64,000 bases of DNA. Source: Sinohyriopsis cumingii. Lineage: Eukaryota > Mollusca > Bivalvia > Unionida > Unionidae. The DNA is taken from positions 186,001-250,000 of the forward strand of contig JAPYKE020000516.1 of NCBI GenBank assembly GCA_028554795.2, given 5' to 3'. The notes beneath the pieces were generated by a model. The model made no database searches and had not been told where the DNA came from. It saw only the letters and a program-made list of their open reading frames with translations. A program made the position numbers and the translations under genes. This document shows positions 38,401 through 54,400 of the stretch, one piece after another; the stretch's first letter is position 1; the number at the start of each line of letters is the position of its first letter.

Positions 38401-38634
38401 CATTTTTCCCAGGGATAGTGGAGCAACATAGCTCATAGTGATTTTGGCAGTAAACCGCTATATGCCTGTCCAGATACATATTGGTGTACACACTAAAGAA
38501 ACAATGCCAGGTGCTATGTTACACATTTATTGTGTCAGGTACTTAGGCAGTTGTTTCCATAACTAATAGCACATTCAGATTTAAAGTTCTGATGGGACCA
38601 CTACCATGTTTTATAGCAAAAATGCATTCCATTT
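35412..38634 (+). repeat. Repeat unit 12 (long class, 3223 bp), rightmost unit seen with the 8-bp segment
   Basis: It keeps the 8-bp segment and T at site 2379 (tatatccc form) but has T at 2475, so it carries only part of the unit-3-type 3' haplotype. It shares A at site 1841 with unit 10 and A at site 3110 with unit 13. The private change seen is C for T at 38234. Confidence 0.96.
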
Positions 38635-41600
38635 CAATGTCGATAACTACAAAAGGTGACAATGGGATAGGAAAATAGTTTCTAGGGAGGCTCTACCTTA
38701 CTAAAAAATGGTGCTGATCTCTCTCGTGAAGACCTAAGCCAAGTCTCTGAGGTGCTATATATCAGTGTGGTGATATAAACTAGTCTTGGCCACTTATGGC
38801 AGTACACTGCACATGCCCTTATAAAACCTTGCTATCACCGCCGGACTATTGGAGAGCTTAAAGCTGTTCCAACTCTAACACACTGTTCCAGATACCAGGC
38901 TAAACCGGAAAAGATACAATATGTTTCACTTAATTCTAGAAAACAGTAAGATCTAGGTAAATGAAGTTAAAATGTGTTAGATATGGTGATTTCAAGATAA
39001 CATTAAGGTTGCAAGCATGGGGGAAAATATTAAACTTGACAGAGTGACACTCAGAAATGTGAAGCAATGGCCATGCATTAAAGTGATAAATTCATCCTAA
39101 AAATACATCAGGTTTCTAGAAGCATATTTAACCATTTACAGCTTAAATAACTAATCAGGTAGACTATGTATCATAAAGTTTAAGGCAATGTTGAGGCAGT
39201 GAGGTTTGATCATTGGTGCAAACATTAGTACATACCAGTATACAGGAAAGTCAAGTGACAATGTACTAAATTAGAATATATTACTATAAGCAATCTTATT
39301 CATGAGGGAAATAACAATTTTGCATATTGCAAGTGAATACAGCCAAATGTGGTCACACAGATCAACTATAGGTACCAATAAATCCTATATCATCAACTAA
39401 ATGTGAAAATCTGATCCCCAAAACTTGTAAACAAGGATGGAAAATTGCATATGTGGGACATATACAATGTACTTGTTAAGATCAAATGTGCAAACATAAT
39501 TCAAATGATCTGTTTGAACATTTATAGTGTATTTTTAAGAGTGTTGGTTACCAATTATTAAGCTCATTGATTCAGTGGGAGCAGATATCAACTGATGCTT
39601 CAATACCGCACTCTCTCAAAGTACCAAATTGAAATATGTTACCATACATAGGCATATTCATGATGAAAATAACATTTTGGGATATTTTCAGTGCACACAG
39701 CCAGAAATGTGCCTTACAGATTCACTATAGGTACAATTGTCAGCCTATATGATGTACTGAATGTGAACTTTTGATCCCAAACATTCTAAAATGTATTGAT
39801 ATTTGTTCAGGTGGGATATGTAACCATGTTAAGATCACTTATACAAAGTTAAGTACAAATAATCTGTTTGAATATTTCTTATGTAATCTTTAAAGTGTCA
39901 GTTAACAAATATTATTAGTAATTAATAATGCATGATAAAGCAAGATGGATCATTAGAATTCCCATAACATCATATTGGCCACAATGACACACTACGCCAA
40001 TCAATATCTTAACCAAACTGAACAATAAAATAGAATTCATTCTGTGTTCAACTTAACATCATTTTGCTCTTTTCTTACATCCAAGGGTAAATATACCTGG
40101 GGAAAGCATATTTTATCCCTTGGACCTGTATTTCATTCACAGACAGTGTAAAATGATTAAGTAGAGAACTTGAGTAGGTTCTATTATAAAGTTTTCATCA
40201 CAGTCCTCTAACTAAATACCTTATAACTATGTTTATAAACAATTACTAAAGGCTATACAAGCAGATATGTGTTACTCAGGAAGTGACCTCATCATAAACA
40301 CATAAATTAACTGCTTGGAGCCGTAATAAATAGTCTGAATGGCCAATACAAAATATAATTTTGTCTTCATGTATTTAAAATGAAGGTCTCATTTTGACTT
40401 ACAAAAATATTTTCTCTGACAAAATGTGACAAATATCCAACATTGGAGCTTGTATATGGTGTAGGAATATATACCTACTGATAACATTTAATATCATTCC
40501 AAAAAATATTATATATGTGCATTTTGGGAGGAAACTTTATTAAAATTTTTAAATAAAAATTAATTTTTTACTTTTAATTTCATTCTTATATTTTCACAGT
40601 CAATATACCTAACATATTCAAATTTCATGTGTCTATCATTACTAATAAAGATTTTATACCAATTTAACTTTACTCCAATACTGCACTGACAGGATATAGA
40701 ACATAATTAATTTTACTATATGTTCTCTACATTTGTTTCTCAGTACTGACCTTTCCACTGTGTGACAATCAATGCAAATCATATGTTAATCTAAAATACC
40801 TTCAAAGATGACTTCACGGTGAAGTTGTTGTCAAAGGTTGACCTGCTCTTTTTTGAGATACTGGACTGTCAACATAGCAGCATGTAAACAGAACACAGAT
40901 TTCACTTCCGAATCATCAACAAGGCCTTATTACTCACTGAGCGCTGTCGCCAAAATACACACAGACAACAACACCCTGAGCTCATATTATCAAGAATAAA
41001 TGGTTACCTTTAAATCCCTACCAAAATGCATAAATAAAACTCTTCTATCTCCACCAAAATAAGAGAGGAACAAATATTCTAAAAATAGACTAGAAATACA
41101 TTCGTGGGTACTGAACTGGAAGTATTAATTGTGATGTAATTCCTGACAGGCTCCATGTTTTAAGCCAATTTTAGTCAAACTTTTATATTTGCATGCTATA
41201 CCTATTTCAACTTTATACATGAAGTCTTTTTGAAATTCCTTGCAAACAAAACATGTGACACCTGTCAGAAAGTATGTAGTGCTGGTGTTCCACAGGGTGC
41301 AAGGTCTAGTCCAAGTGCTCTTGAGAAGCCAAAACTAAATTTGCTATATCTTCCTTAATTATAGAAATTTTTCAATGCAGTAAAAACCAAATTGTAATAC
41401 AAGACAAGCCCTGTCTGAAAATATGTTTGAAATTTATCAATATTGATAAATTAAATTTTAATCGCAATTTAAATAAACATTTAAATTTTAAAAAGTAAAT
41501 CGTTATTGAAAACTTATACAAGTTTTAAAACACAGATTGACAAATTTTAGACAGAAAAGTTGACTAATGAATGGTATTTAAAACAAATGGTAGTCTGGGT

Positions 41601-41849
41601 TTGTACAACTGATAACATTTTTCCCAGGGATAGTGGAGCAACATAGCTCATAGTGATTTTGGCAGTAAACCGCTATATGCCTGTCCAGATACATATTGGT
41701 GTACACACTAAAGAAACAATGCCAGGTGCTATGTTACACATTTATTGTGTCAGGTACTTAGGCAGTTGTTTCCATAACTAATAGCACATTCAGATTTAAA
41801 GTTCTGATGGGACCACTACCATGTTTTATAGCAAAAATGCATTCCATTT
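38635..41849 (+). repeat. Repeat unit 13 (short class, 3215 bp), shares variants with both neighbours
   Basis: C at site 472 and A at site 957 are shared only with unit 14. A at site 3110 is shared only with unit 12. G at site 1176 is shared with units 9 and 11. Its 5' part therefore groups with the right neighbour and its 3' end with the left neighbour, the pattern left by out-of-register exchange. Confidence 0.96.
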
Positions 41850-44800
41850 CAATGTCGATAACTACAAAAGGTGACAATGGGATAGGAAAATAGTTTCTAG
41901 GGAGGCTCTACCTTACTAAAAAATGGTGCTGATCTCTCTCGTGAAGACCTAAGCCAAGTCTCTGAGGTGCTATATATCAGTGTGGTGATATAAACTAGTC
42001 TTGGCCACTTATGGCAGTACACTGCACATGCCCTTATAAAACCTTGCTATCACCGCCGGACTATTGGAGAGCTTAAAGCTGTTCCAACTCTAACACACTG
42101 TTCCAGATACCAGGCTAAACCGGAAAAGATACAATATGTTTCACTTAATTCTAGAAAACAGTAAGATCTAGGTAAATGAAGTTAAAATGTGTTAGATATG
42201 GTGATTTCAAGATAACATTAAGGTTGCAAGCATGGGGGAAAATATTAAACTTGACAGAGTGACACTCAGAAATGTGAAGCAATGGCCATGCATTAAAGTG
42301 ATAAATTCATCCTAAAAATACATCAGGTTTCTAGAAGCATATTTAACCATTTACAGCTTAAATAACTAATCAGGTAGACTATGTATCATAAAGTTTAAGG
42401 CAATGTTGAGGCAGTGAGGTTTGATCATTGGTGCAAACATTAGTACATACCAGTATACAGGAAAGTCAAGTGACAATGTACTAAATTAGAATATATTACT
42501 ATAAGCAATCTTATTCATGAGGGAAATAACAATTTTGCATATTGCAAGTGAATACAGCCAAATGTGGTCACACAGATCAACTATAGGTACCAATAAATCC
42601 TATATCATCAACTAAATGTGAAAATCTGATCCCCAAAACTTGTAAACAAGGATGGAAAATTGCATATGTGGGACATATACAATGTACTTGTTAAGATCAA
42701 ATGTGCAAACATAATTCAAATGATCTGTTTGAACATTTATAGTGTATTTTTAAGAGTGTTGGTTACCAATTATTAAGCTCATTGATTCAGTGGGAGCAGA
42801 TATCAACTGATGCTTCAATACCGCACTCTCTCAAAGTACCAAATTGAAATATGTTACCATACATAGGCATATTCATGATGAAAATAACATTTTGGGATAT
42901 TTTCAGTGCACACAGCCAGAAATGTGCCTTACAGATTCACTATAGGTACAATTGTCAGCCTATATGATGTACTGAATGTGAACTTTTGATCCCAAACATT
43001 CTAAAATGTATTGATATTTGTTCATGTGGGATATGTAACCATGTTAAGATCACTTATACAAAGTTAAGTACAAATAATCTGTTTGAATATTTCTTATGTA
43101 ATCTTTAAAGTGTCAGTTAACAAATATTATTAGTAATTAATAATGCATGATAAAGCAAGATGGATCATTAGAATTCCCATAACATCATATTGGCCACAAT
43201 GACACACTACGCCAATCAATATCTTAACCAAACTGAACAATAAAATAGAATTCATTCTGTGTTCAACTTAACATCATTTTGCTCTTTTCTTACATCCAAG
43301 GGTAAATATACCTGGGGAAAGCATATTTTATCCCTTGGACCTGTATTTCATTCACAGACAGTGTAAAATGATTAAGTAGAGAACTTGAGTAGGTTCTATT
43401 ATAAAGTTTTCATCACAGTCCTCTAACTAAATACCTTATAACTATGTTTATAAACAATTACTAAAGGCTATACAAGCAGATATGTGTTACTCAGGAAGTG
43501 ACCTCATCATAAACACATAAATTAACTGCTTGGAGCCGTAATAAATAGTCTGAATGGCCAATACAAAATATAATTTTGTCTTCATGTATTTAAAATGAAG
43601 GTCTCATTTTGACTTACAAAAATATTTTCTCTGACAAAATGTGACAAATATCCAACATTGGAGCTTGTATATGGTGTAGGAATATATACCTACTGATAAC
43701 ATTTAATATCATTCCAAAAAATATTATATATGTGCATTTTGGGAGGAAACTTTATTAAAATTTTTAAATAAAAATTAATTTTTTACTTTTAATTTCATTC
43801 TTATATTTTCACAGTCAATATACCTAACATATTCAAATTTCATGTGTCTATCATTACTAATAAAGATTTTATACCAATTTAACTTTACTCCAATACTGCA
43901 CTGACAGGATATAGAACATAATTAATTTTACTATATGTTCTCTACATTTGTTTCTCAGTACTGACCTTTCCACTGTGTGACAATCAATGCAAATCATATG
44001 TTAATCTAAAATACCTTCAAAGATGACTTCACGGTGAAGTTGTTGTCAAAGGTTGACCTGCTCTTTTTTGAGATACTGGACTGTCAACATAGCAGCATGT
44101 AAACAGAACACAGATTTCACTTCCGAATCATCAACAAGGCCTTATTACTCACTGAGCGCTGTCGCCAAAATACACACAGACAACAACACCCTGAGCTCAT
44201 ATTATCAAGAATAAATGGTTACCTTTAAATCCCTACCAAAATGCATAAATAAAACTCTTCTATCTCCACCAAAATAAGAGAGGAACAAATATTCTAAAAA
44301 TAGACTAGAAATACATTCGTGGGTACTGAACTGGAAGTATTAATTGTGATGTAATTCCTGACAGGCTCCATGTTTTAAGCCAATTTTAGTCAAACTTTTA
44401 TATTTGCATGCTATACCTATTTCAACTTTATACATGAAGTCTTTTTGAAATTCCTTGCAAACAAAACATGTGACACCTGTCAGAAAGTATGTAGTGCTGG
44501 TGTTCCACAGGGTGCAAGGTCTAGTCCAAGTGCTCTTGAGAAGCCAAAACTAAATTTGCTATATCTTCCTTAATTATAGAAATTTTTCAATGCAGTAAAA
44601 ACCAAATTGTAATACAAGACAAGCCCTGTCTGAAAATATGTTTGAAATTTATCAATATTGATAAATTAAATTTTAATCGCAATTTAAATAAACATTTAAA
44701 TTTTAAAAAGTAAATCGTTATTGAAAACTTATACAAGTTTTAAAACACAGATTGACAAATTTTAGACAGAAAAGTTGACTAATGAATGGTATTTAAAACA

Positions 44801-45064
44801 AATGGTAGTCTGGGTTTGTACAACTGATAACATTTTTCCCAGGGATAGTGGAGCAACATAGCTCATAGTGATTTTGGCAGTAAACCGCTATATGCCTGTC
44901 CAGATACATATTGGTGTACACACTAAAGAAACAATGCCAGGTGCTATGTTCCACATTTATTGTGTCAGGTACTTAGGCAGTTGTTTCCATAACTAATAGC
45001 ACATTCAGATTTAAAGTTCTGATGGGACCACTACCATGTTTTATAGCAAAAATGCATTCCATTT
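41850..45064 (+). repeat. Repeat unit 14 (short class, 3215 bp)
   Basis: It shares C at 472 and A at 957 with unit 13 but has T at 1176 and C at 3110. It has G at 2193, A at 2285, T at 2510 and the 8-bp deletion. I noticed no private changes. Confidence 0.96.
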
Positions 45065-48000
45065 CAATGTCGATAACTACAAAAGGTGACAATGGGATAG
45101 GAAAATAGTTTCTAGGGAGGCTCTACCTTACTAAAAAATGGTGCTGATCTCTCTCGTGAAGACCTAAGCCAAGTCTCTGAGGTGCTATATATCAGTGTGG
45201 TGATATAAACTAGTCTTGGCCACTTATGGCAGTACACTGCACATGCCCTTATAAAACCTTGCTATCACCGCCGGACTATTGGAGAGCTTAAAGCTGTTCC
45301 AACTCTAACACACTGTTCCAGATACCAGGCTAAACCGGAAAAGATACAATATGTTTCACTTAATTCTAGAAAACAGTAAGATCTAGGTAAATGAAGTTAA
45401 AATGTGTTAGATATGGTGATTTCAAAATAACATTAAGGTTGCAAGCATGGGGGAAAATATTAAACTTGACAGAGTGACACTCAGAAATGTGAAGCAATGG
45501 CCATGCATTAAAGTGATAAATTCATCCTAAAAATATATCAGGTTTCTAGAAGCATATTTAACCATGTACAGCTTAAATAACTAATCAGGTAGACTATGTA
45601 TCATAAAGTTTAAGGCAATGTTGAGGCAGTGAGGTTTGATCATTGGTGCAAACATTAGTACATACCAGTATACAGGAAAGTCAAGTGACAATGTACTAAA
45701 TTAGAATATATTACTATAAGCAATCTTATTCATGAGGGAAATAACAATTTTGCATATTGCAAGTGAATACAGCCAAATGTGGTCACACAGATCAACTATA
45801 GGTACCAATAAATCCTATATCATCAACTAAATGTGAAAATCTGATCCCCAAAACTTGTAAACAAGGATGGAAAATTGCATATGTGGGACATATACAATGT
45901 ACTTGTTAAGATCAAATGTGCAAACATAATTCAAATGATCTGTTTGAACATTTATAGTGTATTTTTAAGAGTGTTGGTTACCAATTATTAAGCTCATTGA
46001 TTCAGTGGGAGCAGATATCAGCTGATGCTTCAATACCGCACTCTCTCAAAGTACCAAATTGAAATATGTTACCATACATAGGCATATTCATGATGAAAAT
46101 AACATTTTGGGATATTTTCAGTGCACACAGCCAGAAATGTGCCTTACAGATTCACTATAGGTACAATTGTCAGCCTATATGATGTACTGAATGTGAACTT
46201 TTGATCCCAAACATTCTAAAATGTATTGATATTTGTTCATGTGGGATATGTAACCATGTTAAGATCACTTATACAAAGTTAAGTACAAATAATCTGTTTG
46301 AATATTTCTTATGTAATCTTTAAAGTGTCAGTTAACAAATATTATTAGTAATTAATAATGCATGATAAAGCAAGATGGATCATTAGAATTCCCATAACAT
46401 CATATTGGCCACAATGACACACTACGCCAATCAATATCTTAACCAAACTGAACAATAAAATAGAATTCATTCTGTGTTCAACTTAACATCATTTTGCTCT
46501 TTTCTTACATCCAAGGGTAAATATACCTGGGGAAAGCATATTTTATCCCTTGGACCTGTATTTCATTCACAGACAGTGTAAAATGATTAAGTAGAGAACT
46601 TGAGTAGGTTCTATTATAAAGTTTTCATCACAGTCCTCTAACTAAATACCTTATAACTATGTTTATAAACAATTACTAAAGGCTATACAAGCAGATATGT
46701 GTTACTCAGGAAGTGACCTCATCATAAACACATAAATTAACTGCTTGGAGCCGTAATAAATAGTCTGAATGGCCAATACAAAATATAATTTTGTCTTCAT
46801 GTATTTAAAATGAAGGTCTCATTTTGACTTACAAAAATATTTTCTCTGACAAAATGTGACAAATATCCAACATTGGAGCTTGTATATGGTGTAGGAATAT
46901 ATACCTACTGATAACATTTAATATCATTCCAAAAAATATTATATATGTGCATTTTGGGAGGAAACTTTATTAAAATTTTTAAATAAAAATTAATTTTTTA
47001 CTTTTAATTTCATTCTTATATTTTCACAGTCAATATACCTAACATATTCAAATTTCATGTGTCTATCATTACTAATAAAGATTTTATACCAATTTAACTT
47101 TACTCCAATACTGCACTGACAGGATATAGAACATAATTAATTTTACTCTATGTTCTCTACATTTGTTTCTCAGTACTGACCTTTCCACTGTGTGACAATC
47201 AATGCAAATCATATGTTAATCTAAAATACCTTCAAAGATGACTTCACGGTGAAGTTCTTGTCAAAGGTTGACCTGCTCTTTTTTGAGATACTGGACTGTC
47301 AACATAGCAGCATGTAAACAGAACACAGATTTCACTTCCGAATCATCAACAAGGCCTTATTACTCACTGAGCGCTGTCGCCAAAATACACACAGACAACA
47401 ACACCCTGAGCTCATATTATCAAGAATAAATGGTTACCTTTAAATCCCTACCAAAATGCATAAATAAAACTCTTCTATCTCCACCAAAATAAGAGAGGAA
47501 CAAATATTCTAAAAATAGACTAGAAATACATTCGTGGGTACTGAACTGGAAGTATTAATTGTGATGTAATTCCAGACAGGCTCCATGTTTTAAGCCAATT
47601 TTAGTCAAACTTTTATATTTGCATGCTATACCTATTTCAACTTTATACATGAAGTCTTTTTGAAATTCCTTGCAAACAAAACATGTGACACCTGTCAGAA
47701 AGTATGTAGTGCTGGTGTTCCACAGGGTGCAAGGTCTAGTCCAAGTGCTCTTGAGAAGCCAAAACTAAATTTGCTATATCTTCCTTAATTATAGAAATTT
47801 TTCAATGCAGTAAAAACCAAATTGTAACACAAGACAAGCCCTGTCTGAAAATATGTTTGAAATTTATCAATATTGATAAATTAAATTTTAATCGCAATTT
47901 AAATAAACATTTAAATTTTAAAAAGTAAATCGTTATTGAAAACTTATACAAGTTTTAAAACACAGATTGACAAATTTTAGACAGAAAAGTTGACTAATGA

Positions 48001-48279
48001 ATGGTATTTAAAACAAATGGTAGTCTGGGTTTGTACAACTGATAACATTTTTCCCAGGGATAGTGGAGCAACATAGCTCATAGTGATTTTGGCAGTAAAC
48101 CGCTATATGCCTGTCCAGATACATATTGGTGTACACACTAAAGAAACAATGCCAGGTGCTATGTTCCACATTTATTGTGTCAGGTACTTAGGCAGTTGTT
48201 TCCATAACTAATAGCACATTCAGATTTAAAGTTCTGATGGGACCACTACCATGTTTTATAGCAAAAATGCATTCCATTT
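45065..48279 (+). repeat. Repeat unit 15 (short class, 3215 bp)
   Basis: A at site 362 and C at site 2764 are shared only with unit 16. C at site 2084 is shared with units 16 and 17. A at 2510 is an otherwise left-end state (units 1, 2 and 4) that reappears in units 15 and 16. It has C at 2193, unlike unit 16. The private change is G for T at 45566. Confidence 0.96.
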
Positions 48280-51200
48280 CAATGTCGATAACTACAAAAG
48301 GTGACAATGGGATAGGAAAATAGTTTCTAGGGAGGCTCTACCTTACTAAAAAATGGTGCTGATCTCTCTCGTGAAGACCTAAGCCAAGTCTCTGAGGTGC
48401 TATATATCAGTGTGGTGATATAAACTAGTCTTGGCCACTTATGGCAGTACACTGCACATGCCCTTATAAAACCTTGCTATCACCGCCGGACTATTGGAGA
48501 GCTTAAAGCTGTTCCAACTCTAACACACTGTTCCAGATACCAGGCTAAACCGGAAAAGATACAATATGTTTCACTTAATTCTAGAAAACAGTAAGATCTA
48601 GGTAAATGAAGTTAAAATGTGTTAGATATGGTGATTTCAAAATAACATTAAGGTTGCAAGCATGGGGGAAAATATTAAACTTGACAGAGTGACACTCAGA
48701 AATGTGAAGCAATGGCCATGCATTAAAGTGATAAATTCATCCTAAAAATATATCAGGTTTCTAGAAGCATATTTAACCATTTACAGCTTAAATAACTAAT
48801 CAGGTAGACTATGTATCATAAAGTTTAAGGCAATGTTGAGGCAGTGAGGTTTGATCATTGGTGCAAACATTAGTACATACCAGTATACAGGAAAGTCAAG
48901 TGACAATGTACTAAATTAGAATATATTACTATAAGCAATCTTATTCATGAGGGAAATAACAATTTTGCATATTGCAAGTGAATACAGCCAAATGTGGTCA
49001 CACAGATCAACTATAGGTACCAATAAATCCTATATCATCAACTAAATGTGAAAATCTGATCCCCAAAACTTGTAAACAAGGATGGAAAATTGCATATGTG
49101 GGACATATACAATGTACTTGTTAAGATCAAATGTGCAAACATAATTCAAATGATCTGTTTGAACATTTATAGTGTATTTTTAAGAGTGTTGGTTACCAAT
49201 TATTAAGCTCATTGATTCAGTGGGAGCAGATATCAGCTGATGCTTCAATACCGCACTCTCTCAAAGTACCAAATTGAAATATGTTACCATACATAGGCAT
49301 ATTCATGATGAAAATAACATTTTGGGATATTTTCAGTGCACACAGCCAGAAATGTGCCTTACAGATTCACTATAGGTACAATTGTCAGCCTATATGATGT
49401 ACTGAATGTGAACTTTTGATCCCAAACATTCTAAAATGTATTGATATTTGTTCATGTGGGATATGTAACCATGTTAAGATCACTTATACAAAGTTAAGTA
49501 CAAATAATCTGTTTGAATATTTCTTATGTAATCTTTAAAGTGTCAGTTAACAAATATTATTAGTAATTAATAATGCATGATAAAGCAAGATGGATCATTA
49601 GAATTCCCATAACATCATATTGGCCACAATGACACACTACGCCAATCAATATCTTAACCAAACTGAACAATAAAATAGAATTCATTCTGTGTTCAACTTA
49701 ACATCATTTTGCTCTTTTCTTACATCCAAGGGTAAATATACCTGGGGAAAGCATATTTTATCCCTTGGACCTGTATTTCATTCACAGACAGTGTAAAATG
49801 ATTAAGTAGAGAACTTGAGTAGGTTCTATTATAAAGTTTTCATCACAGTCCTCTAACTAAATACCTTATAACTATGTTTATAAACAATTACTAAAGGCTA
49901 TACAAGCAGATATGTGTTACTCAGGAAGTGACCTCATCATAAACACATAAATTAACTGCTTGGAGCCGTAATAAATAGTCTGAATGGCCAATACAAAATA
50001 TAATTTTGTCTTCATGTATTTAAAATGAAGGTCTCATTTTGACTTACAAAAATATTTTCTCTGACAAAATGTGACAAATATCCAACATTGGAGCTTGTAT
50101 ATGGTGTAGGAATATATACCTACTGATAACATTTAATATCATTCCAAAAAATATTATATATGTGCATTTTGGGAGGAAACTTTATTAAAATTTTTAAATA
50201 AAAATTAATTTTTTACTTTTAATTTCATTCTTATATTTTCACAGTCAATATACCTAACATATTCAAATTTCATGTGTCTATCATTACTAATAAAGATTTT
50301 ATACCAATTTAACTTTACTCCAATACTGCACTGACAGGATATAGAACATAATTAATTTTACTCTATGTTCTCTACATTTGTTTCTCAGTACTGACCTTTC
50401 CACTGTGTGACAATCAATGCAAATCATATGTTAATCTAAAATACCTTCAAAGATGACTTCACGGTGAAGTTGTTGTCAAAGGTTGACCTGCTCTTTTTTG
50501 AGATACTGGACTGTCAACATAGCAGCATGTAAACAGAACACAGATTTCACTTCCGAATCATCAACAAGGCCTTATTACTCACTGAGCGCTGTCGCCAAAA
50601 TACACACAGACAACAACACCCTGAGCTCATATTATCAAGAATAAATGGTTACCTTTAAATCCCTACCAAAATGCATAAATAAAACTCTTCTATCTCCACC
50701 AAAATAAGAGAGGAACAAATATTCTAAAAATAGACTAGAAATACATTCGTGGGTACTGAACTGGAAGTATTAATTGTGATGTAATTCCAGACAGGCTCCA
50801 TGTTTTAAGCCAATTTTAGTCAAACTTTTATATTTGCATGCTATACCTATTTCAACTTTATACATGAAGTCTTTTTGAAATTCCTTGCAAACAAAACATG
50901 TGACACCTGTCAGAAAGTATGTAGTGCTGGTGTTCCACAGGGTGCAAGGTCTAGTCCAAGTGCTCTTGAGAAGCCAAAACTAAATTTGCTATATCTTCCT
51001 TAATTATAGAAATTTTTCAATGCAGTAAAAACCAAATTGTAACACAAGACAAGCCCTGTCTGAAAATATGTTTGAAATTTATCAATATTGATAAATTAAA
51101 TTTTAATCGCAATTTAAATAAACATTTAAATTTTAAAAAGTAAATCGTTATTGAAAACTTATACAAGTTTTAAAACACAGATTGACAAATTTTAGACAGA

Positions 51201-51494
51201 AAAGTTGACTAATGAATGGTATTTAAAACAAATGGTAGTCTGGGTTTGTACAACTGATAACATTTTTCCCAGGGATAGTGGAGCAACATAGCTCATAGTG
51301 ATTTTGGCAGTAAACCGCTATATGCCTGTCCAGATACATATTGGTGTACACACTAAAGAAACAATGCCAGGTGCTATGTTCCACATTTATTGTGTCAGGT
51401 ACTTAGGCAGTTGTTTCCATAACTAATAGCACATTCAGATTTAAAGTTCTGATGGGACCACTACCATGTTTTATAGCAAAAATGCATTCCATTT
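48280..51494 (+). repeat. Repeat unit 16 (short class, 3215 bp), near-twin of unit 15
   Basis: It shares A at 362, C at 2084, A at 2510 and C at 2764 with unit 15. It differs at 2193 (G instead of C) and lacks the private G of unit 15. No private change was noticed. It looks like a recent adjacent duplication of the unit-15 type. Confidence 0.96.
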
Positions 51495-54400
51495 CAATGT
51501 CGATAACTACAAAAGGTGACAATGGGATAGGAAAATAGTTTCTAGGGAGGCTCTACCTTACTAAAAAATGGTGCTGATCTCTCTCGTGAAGACCTAAGCC
51601 AAGTCTCTGAGGTGCTATATATCAGTGTGGTGATATAAACTAGTCTTGGCCACTTATGGCAGTACACTGCACATGCCCTTATAAAACCTTGCTATCACCG
51701 CCGGACTATTGGAGAGCTTAAAGCTGTTCCAACTCTAACACACTGTTCCAGATACCAGGCTAAACCGGAAAAGATACAATATGTTTCACTTAATTCTAGA
51801 AAACAGTAAGATCTAGGTAAATGAAGTTAAAATGTGTTAGATATGGTGATTTCAAGATAACATTAAGGTTGCAAGCATGGGGGAAAATATTAAACTTGAC
51901 AGAGTGACACTCAGAAATGTGAAGCAATGGCCATGCATTAAAGTGATAAATTCATCCTAAAAATATATCAGGTTTCTAGAAGCATATTTAACCATTTACA
52001 GCTTAAATAACTAATCAGGTAGACTATGTATCATAAAGTTTAAGGCAATGTTGAGGCAGTGAGGTTTGATCATTGGTGCAAACATTAGTACATACCAGTA
52101 TACAGGAAAGTCAAGTGACAATGTACTAAATTAGAATATATTACTATAAGCAATCTTATTCATGAGGGAAATAACAATTTTGCATATTGCAAGTGAATAC
52201 AGCCAAATGTGGTCACACAGATCAACTATAGGTACCAATAAATCCTATATCATCAACTAAATGTGAAAATCTGATCCCCAAAACTTGTAAACAAGGATGG
52301 AAAATTGCATATGTGGGACATATACAATGTACTTGTTAAGATCAAATGTGCAAACATAATTCAAATGATCTGTTTGAACATTTATAGTGTATTTTTAAGA
52401 GTGTTGGTTACCAATTATTAAGCTCATTGATTCAGTGGGAGCAGATATCAGCTGATGCTTCAATACCGCACTCTCTCAAAGTACCAAATTGAAATATGTT
52501 ACCATACATAGGCATATTCATGATGAAAATAACATTTTGGGATATTTTCAGTGCACACAGCCAGAAATGTGCCTTACAGATTCACTATAGGTACAATTGT
52601 CAGCCTATATGATGTACTGAATGTGAACTTTTGATCCCAAACATTCTAAAATGTATTGATATTTGTTCATGTGGGATATGTAACCATGTTAAGATCACTT
52701 ATACAAAGTTAAGTACAAATAATCTGTTTGAATATTTCTTATGTAATCTTTAAAGTGTCAGTTAACAAATATTATTAGTAATTAATAATGCATGATAAAG
52801 CAAGATGGATCATTAGAATTCCCATAACATCATATTGGCCACAATGACACACTACGCCAATCAATATCTTAACCAAACTGAACAATAAAATAGAATTCAT
52901 TCTGTGTTCAACTTAACATCATTTTGCTCTTTTCTTACATCCAAGGGTAAATATACCTGGGGAAAGCATATTTTATCCCTTGGACCTGTATTTCATTCAC
53001 AGACAGTGTAAAATGATTAAGTAGAGAACTTGAGTAGGTTCTATTATAAAGTTTTCATCACAGTCCTCTAACTAAATACCTTATAACTATGTTTATAAAC
53101 AATTACTAAAGGCTATACAAGCAGATATGTGTTACTCAGGAAGTGACCTCATCATAAACACATAAATTAACTGCTTGGAGCCGTAATAAATAGTCTGAAT
53201 GGCCAATACAAAATATAATTTTGTCTTCATGTATTTAAAATGAAGGTCTCATTTTGACTTACAAAAATATTTTCTCTGACAAAATGTGACAAATATCCAA
53301 CATTGGAGCTTGTATATGGTGTAGGAATATATACCTACTGATAACATTTAATATCATTCCAAAAAATATTATATATGTGCATTTTGGGAGGAAACTTTAT
53401 TAAAATTTTTAAATAAAAATTAATTTTTTACTTTTAATTTCATTCTTATATTTTCACAGTCAATATACCTAACATATTCAAATTTCATGTGTCTATCATT
53501 ACTAATAAAGATTTTATACCAATTTAACTTTACTCCAATACTGCACTGACAGGATATAGAACATAATTAATTTTACTCTATGTTCTCTACATTTGTTTCT
53601 CAGTACTGACCTTTCCACTGTGTGACAATCAATGCAAATCATATGTTAATCTAAAATACCTTCAAAGATGACTTCACGGTGAAGTTGTTGTCAAAGGTTG
53701 ACCTGCTCTTTTTTGAGATACTGGACTGTCAACATAGCAGCATGTAAACAGAACACAGATTTCACTTCCGAATCATCAACAAGGCCTTATTACTCACTGA
53801 GCGCTGTCGCCAAAATACACACAGACAACAACACCCTGAGCTCATATTATCAAGAATAAATGGTTACCTTTAAATCCCTACCAAAATGCATAAATAAAAC
53901 TCTTCTATCTCCACCAAAATAAGAGAGGAACAAATATTCTAAAAATAGACTAGAAATACATTCGTGGGTACTGAACTGGAAGTATTAATTGTGATGTAAT
54001 TCCTGACAGGCTCCATGTTTTAAGCCAATTTTAGTCAAACTTTTATATTTGCATGCTATACCTATTTCAACTTTATACATGAAGTCTTTTTGAAATTCCT
54101 TGCAAACAAAACATGTGACACCTGTCAGAAAGTATGTAGTGCTGGTGTTCCACAGGGTGCAAGGTCTAGTCCAAGTGCTCTTGAGAAGCCAAAACTAAAT
54201 TTGCTATATCTTCCTTAATTATAGAAATTTTTCAATGCAGTAAAAACCAAATTGTAATACAAGACAAGCCCTGTCTGAAAATATGTTTGAAATTTATCAA
54301 TATTGATAAATTAAATTTTAATCGCAATTTAAATAAACATTTAAATTTTAAAAAGTAAATCGTTATTGAAAACTTATACAAGTTTTAAAACACAGATTGA